Positions 53,432 through 62,152 of a DNA stretch of 64,000 bases are shown here, one piece after another. This DNA is from Oxalobacteraceae bacterium UBA4003 (lineage in GTDB: Bacteria > Pseudomonadota > Gammaproteobacteria > Burkholderiales > Burkholderiaceae_D). Numbering within the stretch: the first letter of the stretch is position 1; each line of letters opens with the position of its first letter. Made by a program: the position numbers and the translations under genes. The notes under the pieces were generated by a model. That model did not search any database. It was not told the DNA's origin and saw only the letters and a list, made by a program, of their open reading frames with translations. The stretch spans positions 1-64,000 of the forward strand of contig DGBN01000046.1 of assembly GCA_002384815.1 (NCBI GenBank), read 5' to 3'.

Positions 53432-56428
53432 ATGAGCACCAAGCCTATCCACTTTGCCACTGCAAATGCAGGTGGGACCAGCCCGCTGGCAAAACGTCTG
53501 CAAAAAGAAATGCGCGGAGACGTCCTCTTTGGCAAAGCCGATCGCGGCCGCTACGCCACCGATGCATCCATCTATCAAATCATACCGCTAGGCGTGGTGG
53601 TGCCGCGTGATCAGAACGACTTGCTGCTGTGCCTGGATATCGCACGCTCGGAAAAAACGCCTATCCTGGCGCGCGGCGGCGGCACCAGCCAGTGCGGCCA
53701 GACCGTGGGTGAAGCACTGATCATCGACAACAGCAAATGGCTCAACAACGTCATCGAGTTCGATAAGGAAAACCGCACCGTCACGGTAGAACCCGGCATT
53801 GTGCTCGATCATCTGAATGCGTGGCTGAAGCCGCACGGCCTGTGGTTCCCGGTCGACGTTTCCACCGCGGCACAGTGCACGATAGGCGGCATGAGCGGCA
53901 ATAACTCCTGCGGTTCGCGTTCGATTGAATACGGTAATATGGTGCATAACGTGCTGTCCATCGACGCGGTACTGGCCGACGGTACGCAAGGCCGTTTCGA
54001 ATCCTTCGACAAGATGGCGCAAACGCCGCGCCTGCAAGCCATCACGCAAGGCTTGAAAACCATCGCCATGCGCGAACGCGACGAGATCATTGAACGCACG
54101 CCGAAAGTGCTGCGCCGCGTCGCCGGTTACAACATCGATCTGTTCGATTGCCAGAACCCACGCCACTACACCGACGACGGCAGCGCCAACCTGGCCCACA
54201 TCCTGATCGGCTCCGAAGGCACGCTGGCCTACAGTCGACAAATCACGCTGAAGCTGGTGCCGCTGCCAAAACTGAAAGTATTGGGTGTAGTCAGCTTCCC
54301 GACTTTCTATCAGGCGATGGATTCTGCACAGCACATCGTCAAGCTCGCTCCGACTGCAGTCGAACTGGTCGATCGCACAATGATCGACCTGTCGATGAGC
54401 AATCCATCGTTCCGCCCCGTGATTCAAAAAGCGCTGGTCGGCCAACCGGAAGCGATCCTGCTGGTGGAATTTTCCGGTGACGACAAGAATCATTTGATCG
54501 AGCGCCTGTCGGCACTGTCAGATTTGATGAGCGACCTGAATCTGCCCGGCTCGGTCATCGACATGGTGGATGCCGGCGAACAAAAGTCCCTGTGGGATGT
54601 ACGCAAGGCGGGCCTCAACATCATGATGAGCATGAAGGGTGACGGCAAGCCGGTTTCGTTTATCGAAGACTGTGCGGTACCGCTGGAACATCTGGCCGAA
54701 TACACCAGCCGCTTGACCGATGTATTCCATAAATATCAAACCGAGGGCACCTGGTATGCGCACGCCAGCGTCGGCACACTGCACGTCCGTCCAATTCTCG
54801 ACATGCGTCGCGAAGGCGCTGCCGACATGCGCCAGATCGCCGAAGAAGCATCGGCACTGGTACGCGAATACAAAGGAGCTTATTCCGGCGAACACGGCGA
54901 TGGCTTGTGCCGTGGCGAATGGGTGTCCTGGCAGTACGGCCCAAAAATCAATCAGGCCTTCAGCGAAATCAAGGATTTGTTCGATCCGGAAAACCGCTTC
55001 AATCCGGACAAGATCGTGCGACCGCCCAAAATGGATGAGCGCAGCAACTTCCGCTTTGCCCCCGGCTACCGCGAGCTGCCCTTGCAAACGCAGATGGATT
55101 GGTCAGCTTGGGACGTCACCCGCAATCCGGCTACCGGCGTGGAAACCGCACCCGGCACTGGCGACGATTTGACAGGCGGCTTGGCCAAAGCGGTAGAGAT
55201 GTGCAACAACAATGGCCACTGCCGCAAGTTCGATGCCGGCACCATGTGCCCTAGTTACCGCATCACCAAGGATGAGCGTCACGTCACGCGCGGTCGTGCC
55301 AACACCCTGCGTCTGGCCTTGTCCGGCCAGTTGGGCGAAGAGGGGCTGGCCAGTCAGGACGTGAAGGACACGCTGGATCTGTGCGTCTCGTGCAAAGGCT
55401 GCAAACGAGATTGCCCCACCGGCGTCGACATGGCCAAGATCAAGATAGAAGCGCGTGCCGCGTGGGTGCAGAAGAACGGCAGCACGCTGCGTGAAAAAAT
55501 GATTGCCTTCATGCCGCGCTATGCACCGTTTGCCAGCAAGATCGGCGGTTTGCTGGCGCTTGGCAACAACATACCTGTGTTGTCAATCTTGCTGAAAAAA
55601 AGTCTGGGCCTGGCAACGCAACGCGATTTTCCACGCTTCAAATCGTCATTCCTGTCGCATGAGCACAATCCGGTTCAAACCGGTGGCAAGGAAGTGCTGC
55701 TATTTGTCGATACCTTCAACAACTATATGGAACCGGAAAATGCAGCAGCAGCCAAAGCTGTGCTGGAAGCAGCCGGTTACACCGTGCATTTCAACCTGAA
55801 AGCCAACGAACGTCCGCTGTGCTGCGGCCGCACTTACCTGTCGGCCGGCCTGGTCGTTGAAGCCAAACAGGAAGCGCGTCGCACACTGGATACCTTGAAA
55901 CCCTTCGTCGAACGCGGCGTTGCCATCGTCGGCCTGGAACCATCCTGCCTGCTATCGCTACGTGATGAATTCCTCAGCTATGGCTATGGCGATGAAGCCA
56001 GAGCATTGGCAGCGCAAGCCTATCTGTTCGAGGAATTCCTGGTGCATGAACACAGTGCCGGTCGCCTGCAACTCGACCTCAAGCCATTGTCCAGCAATCA
56101 GGCCATGGTGCACGGCCATTGCCATCAAAAGGCATTCGACGCCTTCCGGCCGGTACAAACCGTGCTGAAGTGGATACCTCAGTTGCAAGTGTCAGTGATC
56201 GAATCGTCCTGTTGCGGCATGGCTGGCAGCTTCGGTTATGAAGCCGAGCATTACGAAGCTTCGCAGGCGATGGCGGAACTGTCGCTGTTACCGGCCATAC
56301 GCAAGGCTGAGAGCGGCACGCTGATCGTCGCCGACGGTACCAGTTGCCGCCACCAGATTGCCGATGGCACCGATGAAGAACCTATCCACGTCGCACGTGT
56401 CCTGGCTGCAGCATTGCAAGGTGATTGA
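53432..56428 (+). CDS. Fused FAD and Fe-S D-2-hydroxyacid dehydrogenase (YdiJ-like)
   Basis: This 998-residue protein joins a GlcD-type FAD_binding_4 domain (about residues 50-230; GGGTSQCGQT and IGGMSGNNSCGSRSIEYG), an FAD-oxidase C domain ending near residue 540, a ferredoxin module (CNNNGHC ... MCP and CVSCKGCKRDCPTG) and two CCG domains (CCGRTYLS; SSCCGMAGSFGYE). Size and order match E. coli YdiJ, a D-2-hydroxyglutarate dehydrogenase. It would oxidise a D-2-hydroxyacid or glycolate-like substrate. The ATG at 53432 is preferred over an upstream TTG at 53375. Confidence 0.88.
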   Translation: MSTKPIHFATANAGGTSPLAKRLQKEMRGDVLFGKADRGRYATDASIYQIIPLGVVVPRDQNDLLLCLDIARSEKTPILARGGGTSQCGQTVGEALIIDNSKWLNNVIEFDKENRTVTVEPGIVLDHLNAWLKPHGLWFPVDVSTAAQCTIGGMSGNNSCGSRSIEYGNMVHNVLSIDAVLADGTQGRFESFDKMAQTPRLQAITQGLKTIAMRERDEIIERTPKVLRRVAGYNIDLFDCQNPRHYTDDGSANLAHILIGSEGTLAYSRQITLKLVPLPKLKVLGVVSFPTFYQAMDSAQHIVKLAPTAVELVDRTMIDLSMSNPSFRPVIQKALVGQPEAILLVEFSGDDKNHLIERLSALSDLMSDLNLPGSVIDMVDAGEQKSLWDVRKAGLNIMMSMKGDGKPVSFIEDCAVPLEHLAEYTSRLTDVFHKYQTEGTWYAHASVGTLHVRPILDMRREGAADMRQIAEEASALVREYKGAYSGEHGDGLCRGEWVSWQYGPKINQAFSEIKDLFDPENRFNPDKIVRPPKMDERSNFRFAPGYRELPLQTQMDWSAWDVTRNPATGVETAPGTGDDLTGGLAKAVEMCNNNGHCRKFDAGTMCPSYRITKDERHVTRGRANTLRLALSGQLGEEGLASQDVKDTLDLCVSCKGCKRDCPTGVDMAKIKIEARAAWVQKNGSTLREKMIAFMPRYAPFASKIGGLLALGNNIPVLSILLKKSLGLATQRDFPRFKSSFLSHEHNPVQTGGKEVLLFVDTFNNYMEPENAAAAKAVLEAAGYTVHFNLKANERPLCCGRTYLSAGLVVEAKQEARRTLDTLKPFVERGVAIVGLEPSCLLSLRDEFLSYGYGDEARALAAQAYLFEEFLVHEHSAGRLQLDLKPLSSNQAMVHGHCHQKAFDAFRPVQTVLKWIPQLQVSVIESSCCGMAGSFGYEAEHYEASQAMAELSLLPAIRKAESGTLIVADGTSCRHQIADGTDEEPIHVARVLAAALQGD

Positions 56429-56586
56429 AAAACCATGATCGTTAAGGAATGAGCACCGAATCGTGCCCCTTATATAATGCGGGTATGCTGCATCGCAATC
56501 ACTTGTCGATCTGAAGCGGTACATGCGCGCAATGTCTGATTCCATTCAGGATACTATGTGCATCACACACTCATTTCCGTCCGTTC

Positions 56587-57414
56587 ATGACTACTTACGC
56601 AATTGGCGACCTGCAGGGTTGCCACACGCAACTGCTGGCGTTACTGGATAAGATCGATGCAATCGCGCCGCATGCGCAACTGATCTTCGTCGGTGACATT
56701 GTCAATCGCGGCCCCAAATCCCTGGCAACACTGCGCCACATATATGGTTTGAAACAACGCGCCCGCATCGTGCTCGGCAATCATGACTTGAATTTGCTGG
56801 CAGTCGCCTGCGGTTTGCGCAAACCGCACCATGCGGACACGCTAGCCGATATCCTTGCGGCACACGATCGCGAAGAATTACTGAGCTGGCTGCGTCATCA
56901 ACCACTGGCATTGGAACAGGATGGGTATTTGTGCGTGCATGCCGGCATATTGCCGCAATGGAGTATGCAACAAACACTGGCGCTTTCACGCGAAGTGGAA
57001 ATCGTATTGCAAAGCGAGAGTTGGGTAGCGTTTCTGCAGCAGATGTATGGCAATCAACCGGCGCGCTGGGACGACAATCTGCAAGGTGCGGATCGCTTGC
57101 GCTGCATCGTCAATGCCTTGACTCGCCTGCGCTTTTGCCTGCCGGATGGCAACATGGATTTTACAACCACCGAAGCTGCTGAAAATGCACCTGCCGGCCT
57201 GTTGCCATGGTTCGATTGTCCGGATCGCAAAACCGCCGACAGCACCGTCGTATTCGGTCATTGGTCTACGCTAGGCTTGCTGATGCGCCCCAAGCTGCTA
57301 GGCCTGGATACCGGCTGTGTGTGGGGCGGCAAGCTGACTGCAGTCAATCTGCAGGATAGAACCGTGATACAGGTAGCCTGCCCGCAGCATCAGCGGCCAG
57401 GCAAAAAAAACTAG
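56587..57414 (+). CDS. apaH: Symmetrical bis(5'-nucleosyl)-tetraphosphatase
   Basis: This 275-residue metallophosphatase has GDLQGCHTQL, GDIVNRGPKS and LGNHDLNLLA, the ApaH metal-site motifs, and HAGILPQW. It splits Ap4A into two ADP and removes Np4 caps from RNA. The stop overlaps the convergent plsC stop by four bases. The ribosome site is weak. Confidence 0.95.
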   Translation: MTTYAIGDLQGCHTQLLALLDKIDAIAPHAQLIFVGDIVNRGPKSLATLRHIYGLKQRARIVLGNHDLNLLAVACGLRKPHHADTLADILAAHDREELLSWLRHQPLALEQDGYLCVHAGILPQWSMQQTLALSREVEIVLQSESWVAFLQQMYGNQPARWDDNLQGADRLRCIVNALTRLRFCLPDGNMDFTTTEAAENAPAGLLPWFDCPDRKTADSTVVFGHWSTLGLLMRPKLLGLDTGCVWGGKLTAVNLQDRTVIQVACPQHQRPGKKN

Positions 57415-58157
57415 GCTGCTTGCACTGCACGTTCAGCATAACCGAGTGCGTCTGCAATGGCCCCACGTGCCGCCTGCGACAGCTCTCGTCTGTGCGCACC
57501 CGCTGTATCTATTGTCGGTAGCACGATCAATTGTGCCGTCATTTTGCGCGTCTTCATGATCAGCAGCATGCTATCGACAAAGCTCATATCGCCAATAAAA
57601 TCTGCCGCTGCATGCAGATTGCCGCGCGCATCCACATAGCGTAGTGCATACGGTTGCACCGGCACCTGCGCTTCAATCGCAGCTTCAAACAGATTCGGAT
57701 GAAAAGGCAGCAGACTGCCTTGCGCCACCGTCGTACCCTCGGGGAAAAATGCAATGCGCTCGCCTGCTTCTATGCTGTTCACCAGACCTTCGTAGACCCG
57801 CCTTACCTCTCGCTGCTTGCCGCGTGCAATAAAGATCGTACCGCCTTGCGCACACAACCAGCCCAGCACCGGCCATTTGCGAATATCCGCCTTTGCAACA
57901 AAGCGGCAGGGTTGCATGGAATTGATGACGAATATATCCAGCCACGAAACATGATTGGCCACGATCAGCGCACGATGTACCGGCTCTGCACCTGGCAGCA
58001 AATCCACCTTGATTTTCAGGATGGACAGCAAGCCTGCCGCCCATTCTTGACTGAGTCGATCACGGCTTGTCGCAGCGACCCAGGGGAAAATGAAAGCGGC
58101 AGTAGCCAGGCCACGCAGCAAATGCAGCATCACGCGCACGAACGACACGACTATCAT
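57411..58157 (-). CDS. plsC: 1-acyl-sn-glycerol-3-phosphate acyltransferase
   Basis: This 248-residue protein has an N-terminal membrane helix and the acyltransferase motifs NHVSWLDIFV (NHxxxxD) and FFPEGTT. It makes phosphatidic acid from lysophosphatidic acid in phospholipid synthesis. It lies 55 bases after pyrC' on the same strand and could be the end of that operon. Confidence 0.9.
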   Translation of the reverse strand: MIVVSFVRVMLHLLRGLATAAFIFPWVAATSRDRLSQEWAAGLLSILKIKVDLLPGAEPVHRALIVANHVSWLDIFVINSMQPCRFVAKADIRKWPVLGWLCAQGGTIFIARGKQREVRRVYEGLVNSIEAGERIAFFPEGTTVAQGSLLPFHPNLFEAAIEAQVPVQPYALRYVDARGNLHAAADFIGDMSFVDSMLLIMKTRKMTAQLIVLPTIDTAGAHRRELSQAARGAIADALGYAERAVQAA

Positions 58158-58212
58158 GCACGCACCTGCGAGCGAAGGAACGGATACATCGGCATCATCA
58201 ACGAGATGGCGC

Positions 58213-59511
58213 CTAGCGTTGATACGCGATATGGCCTGCCACGATCGTCGTCTTCACCTGGCCGCTCAATTCATAGCCGAGAAAAGGCGTATGTTTACCC
58301 TGACTGGCCAGGGCTTTGGCGGCCACCGTCCAACGCGCTGCCGGATCAAACAGGCAGATATCGGCCACGCTGCCAAGCGCCAATTGTCCCGACGGCAGAC
58401 CGACTATGCGGGCAGCATCGGCAGTGATCTTGCCGATCGCCTGCATCAACGATTGCTGATTCAATTGCCTGTTTTGCGCCGCGCAATCTTCGGCCCATTT
58501 CAAGGCCAGCGACAACAGCAATTCCAGGCCGGTAGCGCCTGGCGATGCCTCACCGAAGGGCAGCAGTTTTTCATCGTCATCGACCGGTGTATGGTCGGAA
58601 CAGATCGCGTCAATGGTCCCGTCCAGCAGAGCACGGTGTATCGCATCTCGATCGCGCTGGCTGCGTAATGGCGGCGTCAGGCGCGCATTTGAATCGAAGA
58701 AGCCGATATCGTTTTCGGTCAGATGAATATGATGCGCGCCTACGTCACAACTGATCGGCAAACCTTCCTGCTTCGCCGCCCGTACCAGTTCCAGCCCTGC
58801 AGCAGTCGACATGCGACACAGATGCACGCGCGTACCGGTGACACGTACCAGTTCCAGTATCGTATGCAAGGCAATCGTTTCGGCCATTACCGGCACACCT
58901 GACAAACCCAGGCGCGAGGCAACCGGTCCGCTGTGCGCCACACCCTTGCGACCCAGATGCGGATCTTGCGGACGCAACCACACTGTGTAGTCAAATGTTT
59001 TCGCATACTGCATCGCGCGCAGCAACACGGTGGTGTCGAGGATAGGCTGATCGGCTTGAGCAAAACCGATACAGCCGGCATCTGTAAGCTCTGCCATCTC
59101 GGTCAGCGCTTCGCCCTTCAAGCCCATCGTCAAGGCACCGAGCGGATAGACATGCGCCTGATTCAGCGATTTGGCTCTGTACTTGAGCATCTCGACCAGG
59201 CCCGGCTCATCCAGCACGGGATCGGTGTCCGGCGGACAGATCAGGCTGGTCACGCCGCCCTGTATCGCTGCCTGCATTTCGGATTCCAGTGTGGCCTTGT
59301 GTTCGTAACCAGGTTCGCGCAAGCGTGCACTCAGGTCAACCAGGCCGGGGGCAACGATCAAGCCGCCAGCATCAATCACCTTGGTAGCGACAAAACCGTC
59401 TGGCGCTTGCCCTATGCCGACAATTTTTCCTGCCGCGATAAAGACATCCTGTTTTGCATCGACGCCGTTGGCCGGATCGATCAGATGGCCATTCTTGATG
59501 TGGATTTTCAT
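58213..59511 (-). CDS. pyrC': Non-catalytic dihydroorotase homologue (PyrC'/PyrX)
   Basis: This 432-residue amidohydrolase-fold protein follows pyrB. The metal-binding HxH of active dihydroorotases is replaced: PGLVDLSARLREPG has Ser61 and Arg63 where DLHVHLREPG would have two His. The later SDHTP motif is kept. In Pseudomonas, such an inactive PyrC' is needed for assembly and activity of aspartate transcarbamoylase; the same structural role is expected here, so an active pyrC should exist elsewhere. GGGAAATTAAAAG at the pyrB end serves as ribosome site. Confidence 0.88.
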   Translation of the reverse strand: MKIHIKNGHLIDPANGVDAKQDVFIAAGKIVGIGQAPDGFVATKVIDAGGLIVAPGLVDLSARLREPGYEHKATLESEMQAAIQGGVTSLICPPDTDPVLDEPGLVEMLKYRAKSLNQAHVYPLGALTMGLKGEALTEMAELTDAGCIGFAQADQPILDTTVLLRAMQYAKTFDYTVWLRPQDPHLGRKGVAHSGPVASRLGLSGVPVMAETIALHTILELVRVTGTRVHLCRMSTAAGLELVRAAKQEGLPISCDVGAHHIHLTENDIGFFDSNARLTPPLRSQRDRDAIHRALLDGTIDAICSDHTPVDDDEKLLPFGEASPGATGLELLLSLALKWAEDCAAQNRQLNQQSLMQAIGKITADAARIVGLPSGQLALGSVADICLFDPAARWTVAAKALASQGKHTPFLGYELSGQVKTTIVAGHIAYQR

Positions 59512-59514
59512 CTT

Positions 59515-60474
59515 TTAATTTCCCGCCAAAATACTCATCACTGCCATCCGCACCGCAATGCCAAATGTCACTTGCGGCAGTATCACTGCCTGCTTGCCGT
59601 CTGCCACTGCCGATTCGATTTCCACTCCGCGATTCATCGGACCGGGATGCATGACAATGGCATCCGGTTTGGCCAGCGCCAGGCGTTCAGTCGTCAAACC
59701 GTAGCTCTTGAAAAATTCCTGCGCCGAAGGCAACAAGGCGCCGCTCATGCGCTCGTTCTGCAAGCGCAGCATGATGATGACGTCGACATCTTTCAAGCCC
59801 TTGTTGATATCGGTAAAGACACGCACTCCCATTTGCTCCAGGCCGCTAGGAAGCAAGGTACGTGGGCCAATGGCGCGTACTTCGGGTACGCCCAGCGTGG
59901 TCAGCGCATGAATATCGGAACGTGCCACGCGACTGTGCAGAATATCGCCAACGATGGCGACCGTCAGATTAGTGAAATCCTTTTTATAGTGACGGATCGT
60001 GTACATATCCAGCAAACCCTGCGTCGGGTGTGCATGACGGCCATCCCCTGCATTCACAACGCGGACATGCGATTGCCCGGTATCGCTCAGATGTTTTGCG
60101 ATCAGATACGGCGCGCCGGATTCGGCATGGCGCACGACAAACATATCGGCATGCATTGCCGCCAGATTGTCTATCGTATCCAGCAGCGATTCGCCCTTGC
60201 TGGAACTTGATGCCTGGATATTCAGGTTGATCACATCGGCGGATAAACGCTTGGATGCAATTTCAAATGTAGTGCGCGTGCGCGTCGAATTCTCAAAGAA
60301 CAGATTGAAAACACTTTTGCCACGCATCAGCGGCACTTTTTTTACTTCACGATCACCGATGCTGACAAACGACGATGCCGTATCGAGGATGTGAATGATG
60401 TTGGACTTGGGCAGCCCCTCTATCGTGAGCAAATGTTGCAACTCACCGTTTTTATTCAGTTGCGGATTAAGCAT
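59515..60474 (-). CDS. pyrB: Aspartate carbamoyltransferase catalytic subunit
   Basis: This 319-residue enzyme has the carbamoyl phosphate motif FENSTRTRTTFEIA, the SxxKGES loop (SSSSKGESLLDT) and HPTQGLLDMYTI. It makes N-carbamoylaspartate, the first committed pyrimidine step. The start overlaps pyrR by eight bases; pyrC' follows three bases after the stop. No PyrI regulatory subunit gene is present, in line with the PyrB-PyrC' holoenzyme type. Confidence 0.96.
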   Translation of the reverse strand: MLNPQLNKNGELQHLLTIEGLPKSNIIHILDTASSFVSIGDREVKKVPLMRGKSVFNLFFENSTRTRTTFEIASKRLSADVINLNIQASSSSKGESLLDTIDNLAAMHADMFVVRHAESGAPYLIAKHLSDTGQSHVRVVNAGDGRHAHPTQGLLDMYTIRHYKKDFTNLTVAIVGDILHSRVARSDIHALTTLGVPEVRAIGPRTLLPSGLEQMGVRVFTDINKGLKDVDVIIMLRLQNERMSGALLPSAQEFFKSYGLTTERLALAKPDAIVMHPGPMNRGVEIESAVADGKQAVILPQVTFGIAVRMAVMSILAGN

Positions 60475-60979
60475 GATCCACCGTCAGGGAAAAGCGGCCA
60501 TCGTCGGCCCGTTGAAGTACCAGCGATTGCTGGTCTGGAATGGAAATAGTTTTGGCTACGAAGTCAGCGGCAATCGGTAATTCGCGACCGCCGCGATCAG
60601 CCAATGCTGCCAGCATGATGCGCGCCGGGCGGCCATAGTCGAACAGTTCATTGATCGCTGCGCGTGTGGTGCGTCCGGTGTACAACACGTCATCCACCAG
60701 CAGAATGGTCGCACCATCGACATCGAACGGAATTTGCGTCGGCCTGACATCAGGTCGCAAACCTTTTTCCGCAAAATCATCGCGATAAAAAGAAACGTCG
60801 ATGAAGCCCAGACGCTCAGTCAGTTGCAACTCGGTCGCCAGACGTTCTGCCAGCCATGCACCACCGGAATAAATACCGACGATTGCGACATTCTCGGCTT
60901 TTTCCAGAGCGGTTTTTACTTGTTGCGCCAGCACTTGATACAAGGCTTCGGCGTTTAGTTCAGGATTCGGTATGGTCAT
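60467..60979 (-). CDS. pyrR: PyrR pyrimidine regulatory protein / uracil phosphoribosyltransferase homologue
   Basis: This 170-residue PRTase-fold protein has the PRPP loop ILLVDDVLYTGRTTRAA and matches PyrR in length. In Bacillus it binds RNA attenuators; in betaproteobacteria its regulatory mode is not settled, and I see no obvious attenuator here. The start at 60979 overlaps ruvX by 20 bases; a frame open to 61018 would overlap more. It precedes pyrB with an eight-base overlap. Confidence 0.9.
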   Translation of the reverse strand: MTIPNPELNAEALYQVLAQQVKTALEKAENVAIVGIYSGGAWLAERLATELQLTERLGFIDVSFYRDDFAEKGLRPDVRPTQIPFDVDGATILLVDDVLYTGRTTRAAINELFDYGRPARIMLAALADRGGRELPIAADFVAKTISIPDQQSLVLQRADDGRFSLTVDHA

Positions 60980-61349
60980 CGAAGTATTGTTGCAAGATGA
61001 TTGCAGCGGCCTGATCATCGATCAGATCGCCGCGTTGATGAGAAATCACTGCGGATGAATAACGCTCATCCACCAGCACCGTTGCCACGTCAAAACGTCC
61101 ATGCAATTGATTCGCGAAGCGGCGACAGCGAACCGTCATTTCATGCTCTGCGCCATCCGGGTGGCACGGTAGGCCGACGATGCACAAGGCGGGCTGCCAT
61201 TGCGTGACCAGCTCGGCAATCGCCGCAAACTTTGCGTCGTTGGTCGCCGCGCTGATGATCGTCAGCGGTTGCGCCTGCTTCAATAAGGTATTGCCCACTG
61301 CGACGCCGATGCGCTTCAAACCGAAATCGAAACCCAGCACGGTTTCCAC
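60960..61349 (-). CDS. ruvX: Putative pre-16S rRNA nuclease / Holliday junction resolvase YqgF
   Basis: This 129-residue RNase H-fold protein has the YqgF motifs GFDFGLKRIGVAVGN, ERYSSAVI and a late Asp pair (DLIDDQAAA). In E. coli YqgF matures the 5' end of 16S rRNA; a recombination role is also proposed. It starts with GTG and lies 21 bases after yqgE. Confidence 0.92.
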   Translation of the reverse strand: METVLGFDFGLKRIGVAVGNTLLKQAQPLTIISAATNDAKFAAIAELVTQWQPALCIVGLPCHPDGAEHEMTVRCRRFANQLHGRFDVATVLVDERYSSAVISHQRGDLIDDQAAAIILQQYFDDHTES

Positions 61350-61370
61350 TAGGATGCAGTTCCATCGTTA

Positions 61371-62048
61371 TCACGCATGGCCGGCCTCACCGCTCAACAT
61401 CATCGGATCAATGCCGAGCAATTTGAGCGCCGCAACGAAACGCTGTTCCAGCGGCAGATCGAACATGATGTCCGGGTCGGCACGCACTGTCAGCCAGCCG
61501 TTGCGAACAATTTCATCTTCCAGTTGACCCGCGCTCCAGCCGGAACAACCGAGGCTGACCAGCATGCGCTGCGGTCCGGCACCCATGGCAACCGCTTCGA
61601 GTATGTCTTTGGATGTCGTCAGTGCAATGTCACCGGCAACCGGCATCGTCGACGAAAAATCCCCGCGTGGCGCATGCAGCACAAAACCACGATCTGCTTG
61701 CACCGGACCGCCGTACATCACCGGTGTTTTTTCCAGCGGCAGCAGATCCGGTGCGATTTCCAGCTTCAGATCGATACGGCTGAGCAAAACACTCACTGTC
61801 ATGTCGGTCGGCTTGTTGATAATCACACCCAGGGCACCATTCGCATTATGTTCGCACAGATACACGACCGTGCCGCCGAAAACCGGGTCCTGCATGGAAG
61901 GCATCGCGATCAGGAAATGATCGGCCAGATTCAGCTCATTGGCCGAGGCTGTATCAGGGGATTCATCAGGAGTTGCAGAAAAATCGAGGGATTCCCAGGG
62001 TGAACCGGGCTCGCTAGGGGATTTGCTGGACTTACGTTGCTTCGACAT
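61371..62048 (-). CDS. yqgE: UPF0301 / YqgE-AlgH family protein with N-terminal extension
   Basis: The conserved domain runs from LNLADHFLIAMPSMQDPVF through VCEHN-type CEHNANGALGVIINKP to LGCSGWSAGQLEDE, as in YqgE/AlgH; function unknown. From this start the protein has 225 residues, and about 37 Ser/Pro-rich residues precede the conserved start, longer than E. coli YqgE. An ATG at 62075 would extend it further. No ribosome site is clear. It heads the yqgE-ruvX-pyrR-pyrB-pyrC' run. Confidence 0.88.
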   Translation of the reverse strand: MSKQRKSSKSPSEPGSPWESLDFSATPDESPDTASANELNLADHFLIAMPSMQDPVFGGTVVYLCEHNANGALGVIINKPTDMTVSVLLSRIDLKLEIAPDLLPLEKTPVMYGGPVQADRGFVLHAPRGDFSSTMPVAGDIALTTSKDILEAVAMGAGPQRMLVSLGCSGWSAGQLEDEIVRNGWLTVRADPDIMFDLPLEQRFVAALKLLGIDPMMLSGEAGHA

Positions 62049-62152
62049 AGTCGTTATTTTAGCAGTTCTGGACAAATTTTCTGCTCCAAACCGTGCATAG
62101 CATGGTTTTTCCTGAATTCTTTATTCCTCCCGTTTTGCCGGATATTTGCTTC

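Noticed and set aside
58933..60210. 425-codon plus-strand frame opposite pyrB and pyrC'
   Set aside because: Covers two certain genes in antisense; sequence is low in hydrophobic cores and unlike any family.
60467..61018. RNA attenuator for PyrR in the pyr operon
   Set aside because: pyrR overlaps ruvX and pyrB, leaving no leader in which anti-terminator and terminator stems could form.
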